From Rhodobacteraceae bacterium UBA6796 (GTDB taxonomy: Bacteria; Pseudomonadota; Alphaproteobacteria; Rhodobacterales; Rhodobacteraceae): DNA of 64,000 bases. Where the stretch lies: contig DKFM01000024.1 in NCBI GenBank assembly GCA_002452815.1, positions 74,439 through 138,438 on the forward strand, in the 5' to 3' direction. Below the pieces are notes generated by a model. That model did not search any database, was not told where the DNA came from, and saw nothing but the letters and a program-made list of their open reading frames with translations. How positions within the stretch are numbered: the stretch's first letter is position 1; the number at the start of each line of letters is the position of its first letter. Positions 57,901 to 64,000 of this stretch are shown here, piece by piece. The position numbers were made by a program, and so were the translations under genes.

Positions 57901-58452
57901 ATGGCCGGAGCGCAGAAGCGACATGTGATCGAGGCGCAAATCCCCGCATTGCGGCGGTTTGCCTATGCGTTGTTGCGCGACCCCGAGGCGGCAGACGATC
58001 TGGTGCAGGATTGTCTGGAGCGCGCGTTGTCGCGCTGGCATCTGTTTCGTCCCGAGGCGGCGCTGCGACCGTGGTTGTTTCAGGTGTTGCGCAACCTGCA
58101 TATTGACGGGATGCGCGCGCGTGCGCGACGGGGCCCGCATCTTGCCTATGACGAGGCGTTTTCGCCCGCCATTGATGGCGGGGCGGAAGCTGCGGCGCAT
58201 CTGGGGGATGTTCTGGCGGCGCTGGATCTGCTGACGCTGGAACAGCGCGAGGTGATCTTGTTGGTCGGTGTCGAGGATTTCAGCTATGCCGAGACGGCGC
58301 GGATCCTGGGCGTGGCGCAGGGCACGGTGATGTCGCGGCTGGCGCGCGGCCGGGCGCGGCTGCGCGCGCTGGTCGAGCCCGGGCCGGACAGCGGCGACAA
58401 CGAAGGCGCGCGCGGGCCTGCGACGGGGGCGCCGTTGCGGCGGGTGAAATGA
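57901..58452 (+). CDS. ECF-family RNA polymerase sigma factor
   Basis: This 183-residue sigma-70-family ECF protein has region 2 (LRRFAYALLRDPEAADDLVQDCLERAL, PWLFQVLRNLHIDGMRAR) and region 4 (LTLEQREVILLVGVEDFSYAETARILGVAQGTVMSRLARGRARL). No transmembrane part. Its stop overlaps the anti-sigma start by 4 bp (ATGA), the standard regulatory pairing. It may transcribe its own operon from the GGAAT-N16-CGTAT site. Confidence 0.92.
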   Translation: MAGAQKRHVIEAQIPALRRFAYALLRDPEAADDLVQDCLERALSRWHLFRPEAALRPWLFQVLRNLHIDGMRARARRGPHLAYDEAFSPAIDGGAEAAAHLGDVLAALDLLTLEQREVILLVGVEDFSYAETARILGVAQGTVMSRLARGRARLRALVEPGPDSGDNEGARGPATGAPLRRVK

Positions 58453-59231
58453 CGGGGCAGCAGCAGATGGCGGTAACGGAAGACGACATTCAGGCTCTGG
58501 TGGATGGCCGGTTGCACGGCGCGGATGCGGCAGCCGTGGAAGCGGCAGTGGCGCAAGATGCGGTGCTGGCGGCCAGGGTTGCGGGCCTGCGCGCCGATCG
58601 TGCGGCCTTGCGCGCGGCACTGGCGTCAAAAGCCGCAGAGCCGGTGCCTGCGCGTCTGCGTGCGGCTACGCGGCGGCCAACGCGCAGTTGGCAGGCAAGC
58701 TGGGGCGGGGCGCAACTGGCGGCGGGGCTTGTCATCCTGGCAGTGGGGCTGGGCGGCGGCTGGGTTTTGGGCAGGCAAGGGGCGGTTGGCCCCCAGCCGG
58801 TGGTGGTGGCGGGGTTTGCGCAGGCGGCACAACTGGCCCATGCGGTCTATAGTGTCGAGGTGGCGCATCCTGTCGAAGTGGGGGCGGCCGACGAAGGCCA
58901 TCTGATGGCCTGGCTGTCCAAACGGCTGGGTCGGACACTGCAGGCGCCGGACCTGCGCGCGCGTGGGTATGCTCTGGTGGGGGGGCGGCTCTTGCCCGGC
59001 AGCACCGGCGCGGCCGCGCAGCTCATGTATGAAGATGCGAGCGGGGCGCGACTGACGCTTTATGTCGCGGCGGTCGAGGGGGGCGAAACGGCGTTCCGCT
59101 TCGCCCAGGGCAGTGAAGCCGCCAGCCTGACCTGGGTCGACGCGGGCATGGGGTTTGCGGTGTCGGCCGCATTGCCGCGCGCCCGTTTGCTGCCGATCGC
59201 CGAAGATGTCTATCACGCCCTGGCGCTGTAG
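58449..59231 (+). CDS. anti-sigma factor, membrane-anchored
   Basis: This 260-residue protein has a cytosolic N-terminal part (residues 1-85: DDIQALVDGRLHGADAAAVEAAV, an anti-sigma helix pattern), one transmembrane segment at ~88-108 (GGAQLAAGLVILAVGLGGGWVLG) and a periplasmic C-terminal domain. No zinc HxxxCxxC motif is present, so it is not a ZAS type. It is coupled to the ECF gene by ATGA overlap. At its 3' end it overlaps the convergent EI24 gene by 19 bp. Signal unknown. Confidence 0.86.
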   Translation: MTGQQQMAVTEDDIQALVDGRLHGADAAAVEAAVAQDAVLAARVAGLRADRAALRAALASKAAEPVPARLRAATRRPTRSWQASWGGAQLAAGLVILAVGLGGGWVLGRQGAVGPQPVVVAGFAQAAQLAHAVYSVEVAHPVEVGAADEGHLMAWLSKRLGRTLQAPDLRARGYALVGGRLLPGSTGAAAQLMYEDASGARLTLYVAAVEGGETAFRFAQGSEAASLTWVDAGMGFAVSAALPRARLLPIAEDVYHALAL

Positions 59232-59914
59232 CGCGTCAGGCGGTGGAAGATATGGGTGAAGGTCGCGGCCCCCAGCACCGGCACCAGCAGGTTCAGCAGC
59301 GGAATTGACAGCGGCACCGCCATCAGCGCACCCGCCAGCCAGATCACCGTGCGGTTGCGGGTATAAAGCGCCAGCGCCTCGTCGCGGTGCATCCGCCGGA
59401 ACGCCGCCATCTGGAAATATTCCCGACCCAACAGATACCCGTTCAGGGCAAAGAACAGCACGGGCGCAAACGGGATCACGAAGGGATAGACCATCAGCGC
59501 CAGAATGTTGGCACCGATGATTACCCCCAGAAAACGCAGCGTATCGCCGAGGCTTTCGGCCAGCGTCAGTTTGCGCACCGGGGGCAGGGTCGGATAATGC
59601 GCGTCCTCGACCACTTCGGCCACGTCCTCAAGGAAGAATCCGGTAAACAGCGAGGCAACCGGCACCATCAGGAACATTGAGGCCACCAGCATCAGCCCCA
59701 GCGAGGCGATCGAGAGGAAACTGTCGATCCAGGTCACCTCACCGATCCAGGGCAGGGTGAAGGTATCGGGCACGAAAGCGCCGATCAGGCTGACCAGCCC
59801 GATATAGATCGCTACCAGCAGCCCAAGCGAAAGCGCCACGCCCAGGCCCAGCACTTTCAGCGCGCCGGGGCGGAACACATCGGCCCAGGCCAGAAGAAAA
59901 CTTTGCACGATCAT
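59213..59914 (-). CDS. EI24-domain (CysZ-like) membrane protein
   Basis: This 233-residue protein has about four to five hydrophobic segments. EI24/CysZ marks are FLLAWADVFRPGALKVLGLG at the start and VLFFALNGYLLGREYFQMAAFRRM near residue 160. CysZ imports sulfate for cysteine synthesis; EI24 members outside CysZ have no proven substrate. ATGA-coupled to the nitroreductase gene (start overlaps its stop). The 3' end overlaps the convergent anti-sigma gene by 19 bp. Confidence 0.86.
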   Translation of the reverse strand: MIVQSFLLAWADVFRPGALKVLGLGVALSLGLLVAIYIGLVSLIGAFVPDTFTLPWIGEVTWIDSFLSIASLGLMLVASMFLMVPVASLFTGFFLEDVAEVVEDAHYPTLPPVRKLTLAESLGDTLRFLGVIIGANILALMVYPFVIPFAPVLFFALNGYLLGREYFQMAAFRRMHRDEALALYTRNRTVIWLAGALMAVPLSIPLLNLLVPVLGAATFTHIFHRLTRYSARA

Positions 59915-60516
59915 GCGTCTACCCAGGTGACAATCTGGTTCAGATCAGGCCGGGGGCGTTCAGGCGGGGCCACGGTCTGCGTGCCGATATGCACCAGCCC
60001 CGCGACCCATTCCCCCGGTGCCAGCCCGAAGGCCGGCGCGGCAAAGCCAGGATCATGCGAAACCCAGCCCGAAAGCCACCCGGCCCCCCAGCCCGCGGCC
60101 AGCGCGGCATTGACCAGTTGCGTGCAGGCCGCCCCGACCGAGAGCGTCTGTTCGATCGCGGGCACCTTGTCGGTCGGGCGCGGCACGGCGATCACCGCCA
60201 CACACAGCGGGCTTTGCGCGAACTGCCCCACGCCCTTGGCGGCCATATCGTCGGGAATGGCCTGCGTGCGGGCATACTCCGCCGCCTCGGCTGCCAGCCG
60301 CGCCAGCGCGGGACGTTCCAGCACGACAAAGCGCCAGGGCTCCAGCTTGCCGTGATCGGGCACGCGCGCGGCGATGGTCAGGATTTCCTGCAGCGCCGCC
60401 CGATCCGGCGCAGGGCCGGTCAGGGTTTTCGGTGGACGCGACCGCCGGGTCAGCAGGAACCGCATTGCGTCATCGTTGCGTTCTGCGGGGTTCACGGTGC
60501 CGGGGGCACTATCCAT
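59911..60516 (-). CDS. nitroreductase-family FMN oxidoreductase
   Basis: This 201-residue flavoprotein of the nitroreductase family has the FMN-binding N-terminal stretch MRFLLTRRSRPPKTLTGPAPD and central VPDHGKLEPWRFVVLERPAL, with GWGAGWLSGWVSHDPGFAAPAFGL and GLVHIGTQTVAPPERPRPDLNQIV typical of RutE/NfnB-like members. It is NAD(P)H-dependent and cytosolic. The start at 60516 (MDSAPG) is favoured by GGAG 6 nt upstream; ATG at 60528 is the alternative. It overlaps the EI24 gene by 4 bp. Confidence 0.88.
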   Translation of the reverse strand: MDSAPGTVNPAERNDDAMRFLLTRRSRPPKTLTGPAPDRAALQEILTIAARVPDHGKLEPWRFVVLERPALARLAAEAAEYARTQAIPDDMAAKGVGQFAQSPLCVAVIAVPRPTDKVPAIEQTLSVGAACTQLVNAALAAGWGAGWLSGWVSHDPGFAAPAFGLAPGEWVAGLVHIGTQTVAPPERPRPDLNQIVTWVDA

Positions 60517-60573
60517 GGCTCTCTCCATTCGTCTGCCCCCCATATCGGTGGGCAAGGGTGCGATTGCAACGGT

Positions 60574-61665
60574 TCAGAGCCCGAATTCCGCCGCCAGTTC
60601 CGCCAGATACCCGGCCACCGGCGCTTGCCAGCGCGCGTCCGGCTGACGCGCCGCGATGGTCGCGCCCAGCGGGTCCGGCACGGCGATGGCACTGCCCGAC
60701 AGCGCCTCGAGCACGGCATGCCCGCAAAACGGCACATGCACCTCGGAATAGCCACCCTCATGGGTCATCGCCAGACGCCCGCCGCACAGATCCTCGGCCG
60801 CCGCCATCGCCCGCAGGGCAAGCGCGCGGAACCCCGCCGCGCCCAGCAGCATCCGCCCCAGCGGGTCCATCGCCGAGGCGTCGAACCCGCAGGCGATTAC
60901 GATCACATCGGGCGCGTGCCGCGCCAGCGCGGGCGCCACGATCCGGTCCCAGGCCTGCAGATAGCTTGCCTCGCCACAGCCCGGTGGCAGCGGGATGTTC
61001 AGATTGCTGCCCTCGGCCCCGCGGGTCGCGGCCCCCCCGGTATCGAGCGGGTAGTTCCATTCCTGATGCAACGAGATCGTCAGGACCTCGGGGTCGTCCA
61101 GAAACACCGCCTCGGTGCCGTTGCCGTGATGCACGTCCCAGTCGACCACGGCCACCCGCCGCGCCAACCCCGCAGCCTGTGCCGCACGCACCGCCACGGC
61201 GATATTGTTGAGCAGGCAAAACCCGTTCGGCCAGTCGGGCAGACAGTGATGCCCCGGCGGGCGGCTGAGCGCATAGGCGTTTTGCGCGCGCCCCTCGAGC
61301 ACCGCAAACAGCGCGGCCTTCGCAAGCCCTGCGGACAGGGCCGCAATCTCGTAACCGCCCGGCCCGAAGGGCGTGCGCAGGCCCAGCTCGCCGCCGCCTG
61401 CGTCGGAGGCTGCCTTGAACGCGTCCAGATAGCTGGCGGGATGCACCCGCTCCAGATCCGCGCGGCTGGCCTCGGGCGCCGAACCGGCGTCGATCTCGCT
61501 CAGCAGCCCTGACACCCGAAGCAGGTTCACCAGCCGCCGCTTGGTTTCAGGGTTCTCGGGCAGGCCACCGCCCGGCTGCACGAAACCGCCCACCGGCAGG
61601 GTCAGGGCGTAATTGCCGCCGCCATGCCAGAAACTGCGTTCGTCGTGAAAGAAAGCGGTGCGCAT
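60574..61665 (-). CDS. histone-deacetylase-fold amidohydrolase
   Basis: This 363-residue class-II HDAC-like zinc enzyme has SRPPGHHC (active-site His pair), VVDWDVHHGNGTEAVF (metal Asp/His) and GFDASAMDPLGRM (second Asp). Bacterial members deacetylate acetylpolyamines or acetoin; histone substrates do not apply. The start at 61665 (MRTAFFHDERSFWHG) matches the family; the longer frame is rejected. The DUF167 gene is divergent from it. Confidence 0.91.
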   Translation of the reverse strand: MRTAFFHDERSFWHGGGNYALTLPVGGFVQPGGGLPENPETKRRLVNLLRVSGLLSEIDAGSAPEASRADLERVHPASYLDAFKAASDAGGGELGLRTPFGPGGYEIAALSAGLAKAALFAVLEGRAQNAYALSRPPGHHCLPDWPNGFCLLNNIAVAVRAAQAAGLARRVAVVDWDVHHGNGTEAVFLDDPEVLTISLHQEWNYPLDTGGAATRGAEGSNLNIPLPPGCGEASYLQAWDRIVAPALARHAPDVIVIACGFDASAMDPLGRMLLGAAGFRALALRAMAAAEDLCGGRLAMTHEGGYSEVHVPFCGHAVLEALSGSAIAVPDPLGATIAARQPDARWQAPVAGYLAELAAEFGL

Positions 61666-61713
61666 CGGCCGAGATCCTTTTCCTGCGCGCCCGGGGGCGC
61701 TATGGATCGGACC

Positions 61714-61962
61714 ATGACCGACCTCACCCACCTTGCCAAGCCCGGCGCCGAGATCGCGCTGCGGGTTACGCCGAAAGCCTCGCGCAATGCCATCGTGGCC
61801 GCCGGGGATGGCCTGCGCGCCTATGTCACCGTAGTGCCCGAAGACGGCAAGGCGAATGCCGAGGTGCAAAAGCTGCTGGCCAAGGCCCTGGGCGTCGCGA
61901 AATCACGGCTGACGCTGATCCGGGGCCAGAGTGCGCGGGACAAGGTGTTTCGCCTGGACTGA
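61714..61962 (+). CDS. DUF167/UPF0235 family protein
   Basis: This 82-residue protein has the UPF0235 pattern IALRVTPKASRNAIVAAGDGL, YVTVVPEDGKANAEVQKLLAKALGV and SRLTLIRGQSARDKVFRL. The fold is a small alpha/beta domain with no proven reaction. ATG codons at 61702 and 61714 are possible starts; I chose the shorter. A composite palindrome follows between this gene and the convergent 83-residue gene. Confidence 0.85.
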   Translation: MTDLTHLAKPGAEIALRVTPKASRNAIVAAGDGLRAYVTVVPEDGKANAEVQKLLAKALGVAKSRLTLIRGQSARDKVFRLD

Positions 61963-61970
61963 ACCGGGCA

Positions 61971-62105
61971 GGGGGCGCTGCCCCCGGCCTGCGGCCTCCC
62001 CCGGGATATTTCCTGCAAGGTGAAGGGAACCTTCTGGCCCGGTCATTCACTCTGGTGAAAATATCCCGGGGGTGAGGGCCGCAGGCCCGAGGGGGCAGCG
62101 CCCCC
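61971..62105. terminator. large near-perfect composite palindrome between convergent genes
   Basis: GGGGGC-gct-GCCCCC (61971-61985), a GGCCTGCGGCC stretch and CCCCCGGGATATTT (61998-62011) are mirrored by AAATATCCCGGGGG (62059-62072), GGGCCGCAGGCCC and GGGGGC-agc-GCCCCC (62091-62105). The whole unit is one long imperfect inverted repeat. It is the largest member of the palindrome family in the window and probably terminates both flanking genes. Confidence 0.85.
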
Positions 62106-62112
62106 TGCGCGG

Positions 62113-62364
62113 CTATTTCTTGGCAACCTGCCGCAGACGGTAGACGCCTTCGGGCAGATCCAGCGCGGCGGCCAGTTCGCGCAGCTGGGCATGCGAGAAG
62201 GTGATGTGCTGCACGATGTCGGTCTGATCGTCGAGCTGTTCGATCACCACGCATTCCTCGAAGGACTGGATGGTGATGTCTTCCTGCAGATAGTCGCGCG
62301 GATCGTCCCCCTCGTCGACGAGGGTGATCACGGTGGCGTCGAATTCGTGCTCGATGGTAAACAT
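62113..62364 (-). CDS. small acidic hypothetical protein (83 residues)
   Basis: The product starts MFTIEHEFDATVITLVDEGD, is acidic and begins with beta-strand-like segments (ATVITLVDEG, DITIQSFEECVVIEQL), followed by a helix (SHAQLRELAAALDLPEG). It has no motif I recognise and no signal peptide or membrane segment. I recall similar short proteins as conserved in Rhodobacteraceae, but cannot name a family. Its end lies 8 bp from the composite palindrome. Confidence 0.7.
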   Translation of the reverse strand: MFTIEHEFDATVITLVDEGDDPRDYLQEDITIQSFEECVVIEQLDDQTDIVQHITFSHAQLRELAAALDLPEGVYRLRQVAKK

Positions 62365-62487
62365 GGGGTGATGCTAGCGCGCCGGACGCCGCCGGGAAAG
62401 GGGGAACATTTCGGTGAGCGCGGCGGGCCCGGGCTTTTCGAGGCAGGGGCGGGCGGCTAGACTGCGCGCGCGAATTTCGGAGGGGTC

Positions 62488-63219
62488 ATGGCTGCGCGGA
62501 TCTGGCGCCTGGGGGCGATTGTCGGGATGATGGCCCTTGCGGCCTGCGAGGCTCCGCAGGGGGCCGTGCTGTCCCGGCTGACGGCAGAGCGCAGCGCGGT
62601 CGAGCTGCCTTCGCCGGAGCAGGCCGCAGAGAATTTCGTTTCGGTCGTGCGCCGGATGGAGCCGCAGATCGAGGCTGAATGCTATGCGCGCACCCGCGGG
62701 CGCAATTGCGATTACCAGATCATGGTCGACGACCGCCCCAGCACCGATCCCAATGCGTTCCAGACCGAAGACAGGCAGGGCCGTCCCGTGGTGGCCTTCA
62801 ATCTGGCGCTGATCGCCAGCGCGCAGAACCCCGACGAGCTGGCCTTCGTGATGGGGCACGAGGCGGCCCATCACATTGCGGGCCATCTGGCCGCGAAAGA
62901 GCAGGACGCGCTGCGTGGTGCCGTCCTGCTGGGCACTCTGGCGGCGGTTGCGGGGGCCGATGTCAGCGGAATTTCCCGGGCGCAGGATATTGGCGCCTCG
63001 GTCGGCAGCCGCACCAATTCCAAGGATTACGAATTGCAGGCCGATCGTCTGGGCACGATCATCACCTGGAATGCCGGCTACGATCCGTTGCGCGGGGCCG
63101 AATTCTTCCGCCGGATTCCCGATCCGGGCGAGACCTTCCTTGGCAGCCATCCGGCGAATGCATTGCGCCTGGATATTGTGCGCCAGACTGTTGCGGAATT
63201 GCGCGCCGGGCGGATCTGA
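62488..63219 (+). CDS. M48-family metallopeptidase lipoprotein
   Basis: This 243-residue protein has a lipoprotein signal (IVGMMALAAC, Cys20) and the M48 zinc motif FVMGHEAAHHIAGH (His124, Glu125, His128), with the third ligand in SKDYELQADRLG. It is similar to BepA/LoiP-type periplasmic proteases that act on outer-membrane or cell-envelope proteins. The gene stands alone, with FNR-box-bearing DNA downstream. Confidence 0.9.
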   Translation: MAARIWRLGAIVGMMALAACEAPQGAVLSRLTAERSAVELPSPEQAAENFVSVVRRMEPQIEAECYARTRGRNCDYQIMVDDRPSTDPNAFQTEDRQGRPVVAFNLALIASAQNPDELAFVMGHEAAHHIAGHLAAKEQDALRGAVLLGTLAAVAGADVSGISRAQDIGASVGSRTNSKDYELQADRLGTIITWNAGYDPLRGAEFFRRIPDPGETFLGSHPANALRLDIVRQTVAELRAGRI

Positions 63220-63269
63220 GCCGCCATCTGGCAAAAACCGGCCCATGCTGGGGCCCTGTGACGGCCTGA

Positions 63270-63283
63270 TTGATCTGAATCAT
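63270..63283. promoter_or_regulatory. near-consensus FNR box TTGAT-N4-ATCAT
   Basis: TTGATCTGAATCAT matches the FNR consensus TTGAT-N4-ATCAA at 9 of 10 defined bases and lies 60 bp upstream of the first DUF6455-like gene, at a position expected for activation. It suggests FnrL-type oxygen control of the two-gene unit. Confidence 0.65.
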
Positions 63284-63342
63284 GGCTTCCTGAGGGTTTT
63301 GCCCCGACTTTCGCCCCAGTTTTACCAGAAGGGACGCGCGAG

Positions 63343-63618
63343 ATGTTCGGAGCAAGAACGCTGAACCGCCATGCGGCACTGATGAACCGGATGGCAGAAG
63401 TGCTTGGGGTTGATCTGACCGAAGCGATGGCCAAGGGGCAGCTTTCTGGCGAAGGCTGGCGCGAGGCGGTCGTGCGCTGCACCAGCTGTGACGATCCAAC
63501 CGCCTGTCAGCACTGGCTTGCCGAGCGTGACGGCGACGAGGGCGCGGCAGAAGCGCCGGATTACTGCAACAACCGCCTGATGATGGCGCGTCTGCGTCAG
63601 GCCATCGAGCTGGAGTAA
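63343..63618 (+). CDS. DUF6455-like Cys-rich protein, copy 1
   Basis: This 91-residue protein has four conserved cysteines: VVRCTSCDDPTACQHWL (CxxC-x4-C) near residue 46-54 and DYCNNRLM near 75. The preceding helices are amphipathic (ALMNRMAEVLGVDLTEAMAKG). The pattern could bind a metal, haem or an iron-sulfur cluster; the family assignment to DUF6455 is from memory. A downstream paralogue starts 16 bp after its stop. The upstream FNR box suggests low-oxygen expression. Confidence 0.75.
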   Translation: MFGARTLNRHAALMNRMAEVLGVDLTEAMAKGQLSGEGWREAVVRCTSCDDPTACQHWLAERDGDEGAAEAPDYCNNRLMMARLRQAIELE

Positions 63619-63634
63619 CCGAAGGAGCGAGCAA

Positions 63635-63898
63635 ATGGGTGTGCAGGGAAACATTGATCTGCATTTCTGGATCACGCGCGGCATGGCGCGGCGCATGGGG
63701 GTGAACCTGACCGAGGCGATTCACGAAGGTTTGCTTTCGCAGGCGGATTTTGCGGCGATGATCACGCGTTGTCGCAGTTGCCCGGGGGCGCAGGGCTGTC
63801 TGGCCTTCCTGTCCGAACATCCTGAACGGGTCGATGCGGTCCCGGACTGGTGCGGGAATGCCGCCATCCTGAGCCGTGCGCGCGCCGCCGCGCATTGA
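63635..63898 (+). CDS. DUF6455-like Cys-rich protein, copy 2
   Basis: This 87-residue paralogue of the preceding protein keeps the arrangement of four cysteines: ITRCRSCPGAQGCLAFL (CxxC-x5-C) and DWCGNAAI, with the shared leader GVNLTEAIHEGLLSQ. The AAGGAGCGAG Shine-Dalgarno is strong. Sequence identity to copy 1 is moderate outside the cysteines, so this is an old duplication or a heteromer pair. A tRNA gene lies downstream on the other strand. Confidence 0.75.
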   Translation: MGVQGNIDLHFWITRGMARRMGVNLTEAIHEGLLSQADFAAMITRCRSCPGAQGCLAFLSEHPERVDAVPDWCGNAAILSRARAAAH

Positions 63899-63976
63899 AC
63901 GCAATCGCCACCGTCGGGCAAACCATCGCAACGCTCTAGCGAGGCGGCATGGCGTTCTGCATTGTCGGAATGGAAG

Positions 63977-64000
63977 TGGCAGCCCGTAGGGGAGTCGAAC
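63977..64000 (-). tRNA. 3' part of a tRNA gene with encoded CCA, cut by the window edge
   Basis: Read on the minus strand, GTTCGACTCCCC (T-loop and T-stem 3' half) is followed by TACGGGCT and GCCA: acceptor strand ACGGGCT (predicted 5' partner AGCCCGT), discriminator G73 and encoded CCA. The anticodon is outside the window; A1-U72 with G73 would fit tRNA-Trp among others, so I do not assign identity. Confidence 0.75.

Noticed and set aside
63977..64000. Assignment of the partial tRNA to tRNA-Trp
   Set aside because: Acceptor end A1-U72/G73 is compatible, but the anticodon is outside the window, so the identity is left open.

Overview
The window is high-GC, densely coded DNA from an alphaproteobacterium, most probably a member of the Rhodobacteraceae (Rhodobacter, Paracoccus or Roseobacter relatives). 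This rests on the family content: glycine-betaine monooxygenase GbcAB, a DmdC-like acyl-CoA dehydrogenase, an RpoH-II-type sigma factor, DUF1467, DUF6455-like and EI24 proteins, and intergenic palindromes with a CCGGGATATTT arm. I did not identify the species. There is no rRNA, no CRISPR array and no recognisable transposase. The window looks like core chromosome with one AT-richer islet near 46.0-46.9 kb.

Layout. 0-3.2 kb: a minus-strand beta-oxidation operon (GST, thiolase, FadB-like protein cut by the window edge) and small genes. 3.3-6.4 kb: a peroxide/sulfur stress block, with an OxyR-like LysR regulator divergent from a 1-Cys peroxiredoxin, Dps and a metallo-beta-lactamase-fold persulfide-dioxygenase-like protein. 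6.4-8.6 kb: an AraC regulator divergent from an SLC13-type permease. 8.65-11 kb: gbcAB, which starts glycine betaine breakdown. 11.4-14.2 kb: a DmdC-like acyl-CoA dehydrogenase with two MerR paralogues and palindromic operators. 14.4-16.7 kb: two hotdog thioesterases and a MATE exporter. 16.8-24.1 kb: trpS, a rhomboid homologue without its catalytic pair, murJ, glnD and an LpoA-like lipoprotein. 24.2-29 kb: rsmI, yraN-type gene, gshB, an HSL-type esterase and comM.

29-36.9 kb: a GST with a cysteine-rich tail, rpoH overlapping a chaN-like gene, coaBC, dut, a membrane-anchored E1-like enzyme and an M3 peptidase. 36.9-45.8 kb: a CDF metal transporter, an SH3 protein, a 2-hydroxyacid dehydrogenase, a dimethylglycine/sarcosine dehydrogenase, an Mpo1-like protein, a GH25 lipoprotein, a four-EF-hand protein, an AhpD-like protein behind an FNR-type box, and a DAO-family oxidase. 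45.9-46.9 kb: a 26-residue lipoprotein, small HTH and basic proteins, and a structured segment ending in an orphan terminator. 46.9-52.3 kb: carB and aspS. 52.4-55 kb: a DUF1800/DUF1501 export pair. 55-60.5 kb: acetyltransferase, response regulator, methylmalonyl-CoA epimerase, an ECF sigma/anti-sigma operon, EI24 protein and nitroreductase. 60.5-64 kb: HDAC-fold amidohydrolase, DUF167, an M48 lipoprotein, two DUF6455-like cysteine-rich proteins behind a near-consensus FNR box, and the 3' part of a tRNA.

How the genes work together. Betaine demethylation (gbcAB plus the FAD/GcvT protein 29 kb away) feeds one-carbon metabolism. Fatty-acyl oxidation is split in two blocks flanking the stress and betaine genes. 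Thiol and peroxide defence recurs (peroxiredoxin, Dps, gshB, two GSTs, GFA, AhpD-like, rpoH). The least described items are the FNR-box-linked DUF6455 pair, the structured segment with an orphan terminator beside the small HTH gene, the 26-residue lipoprotein, the pseudo-rhomboid and the membrane-tethered E1-like enzyme.
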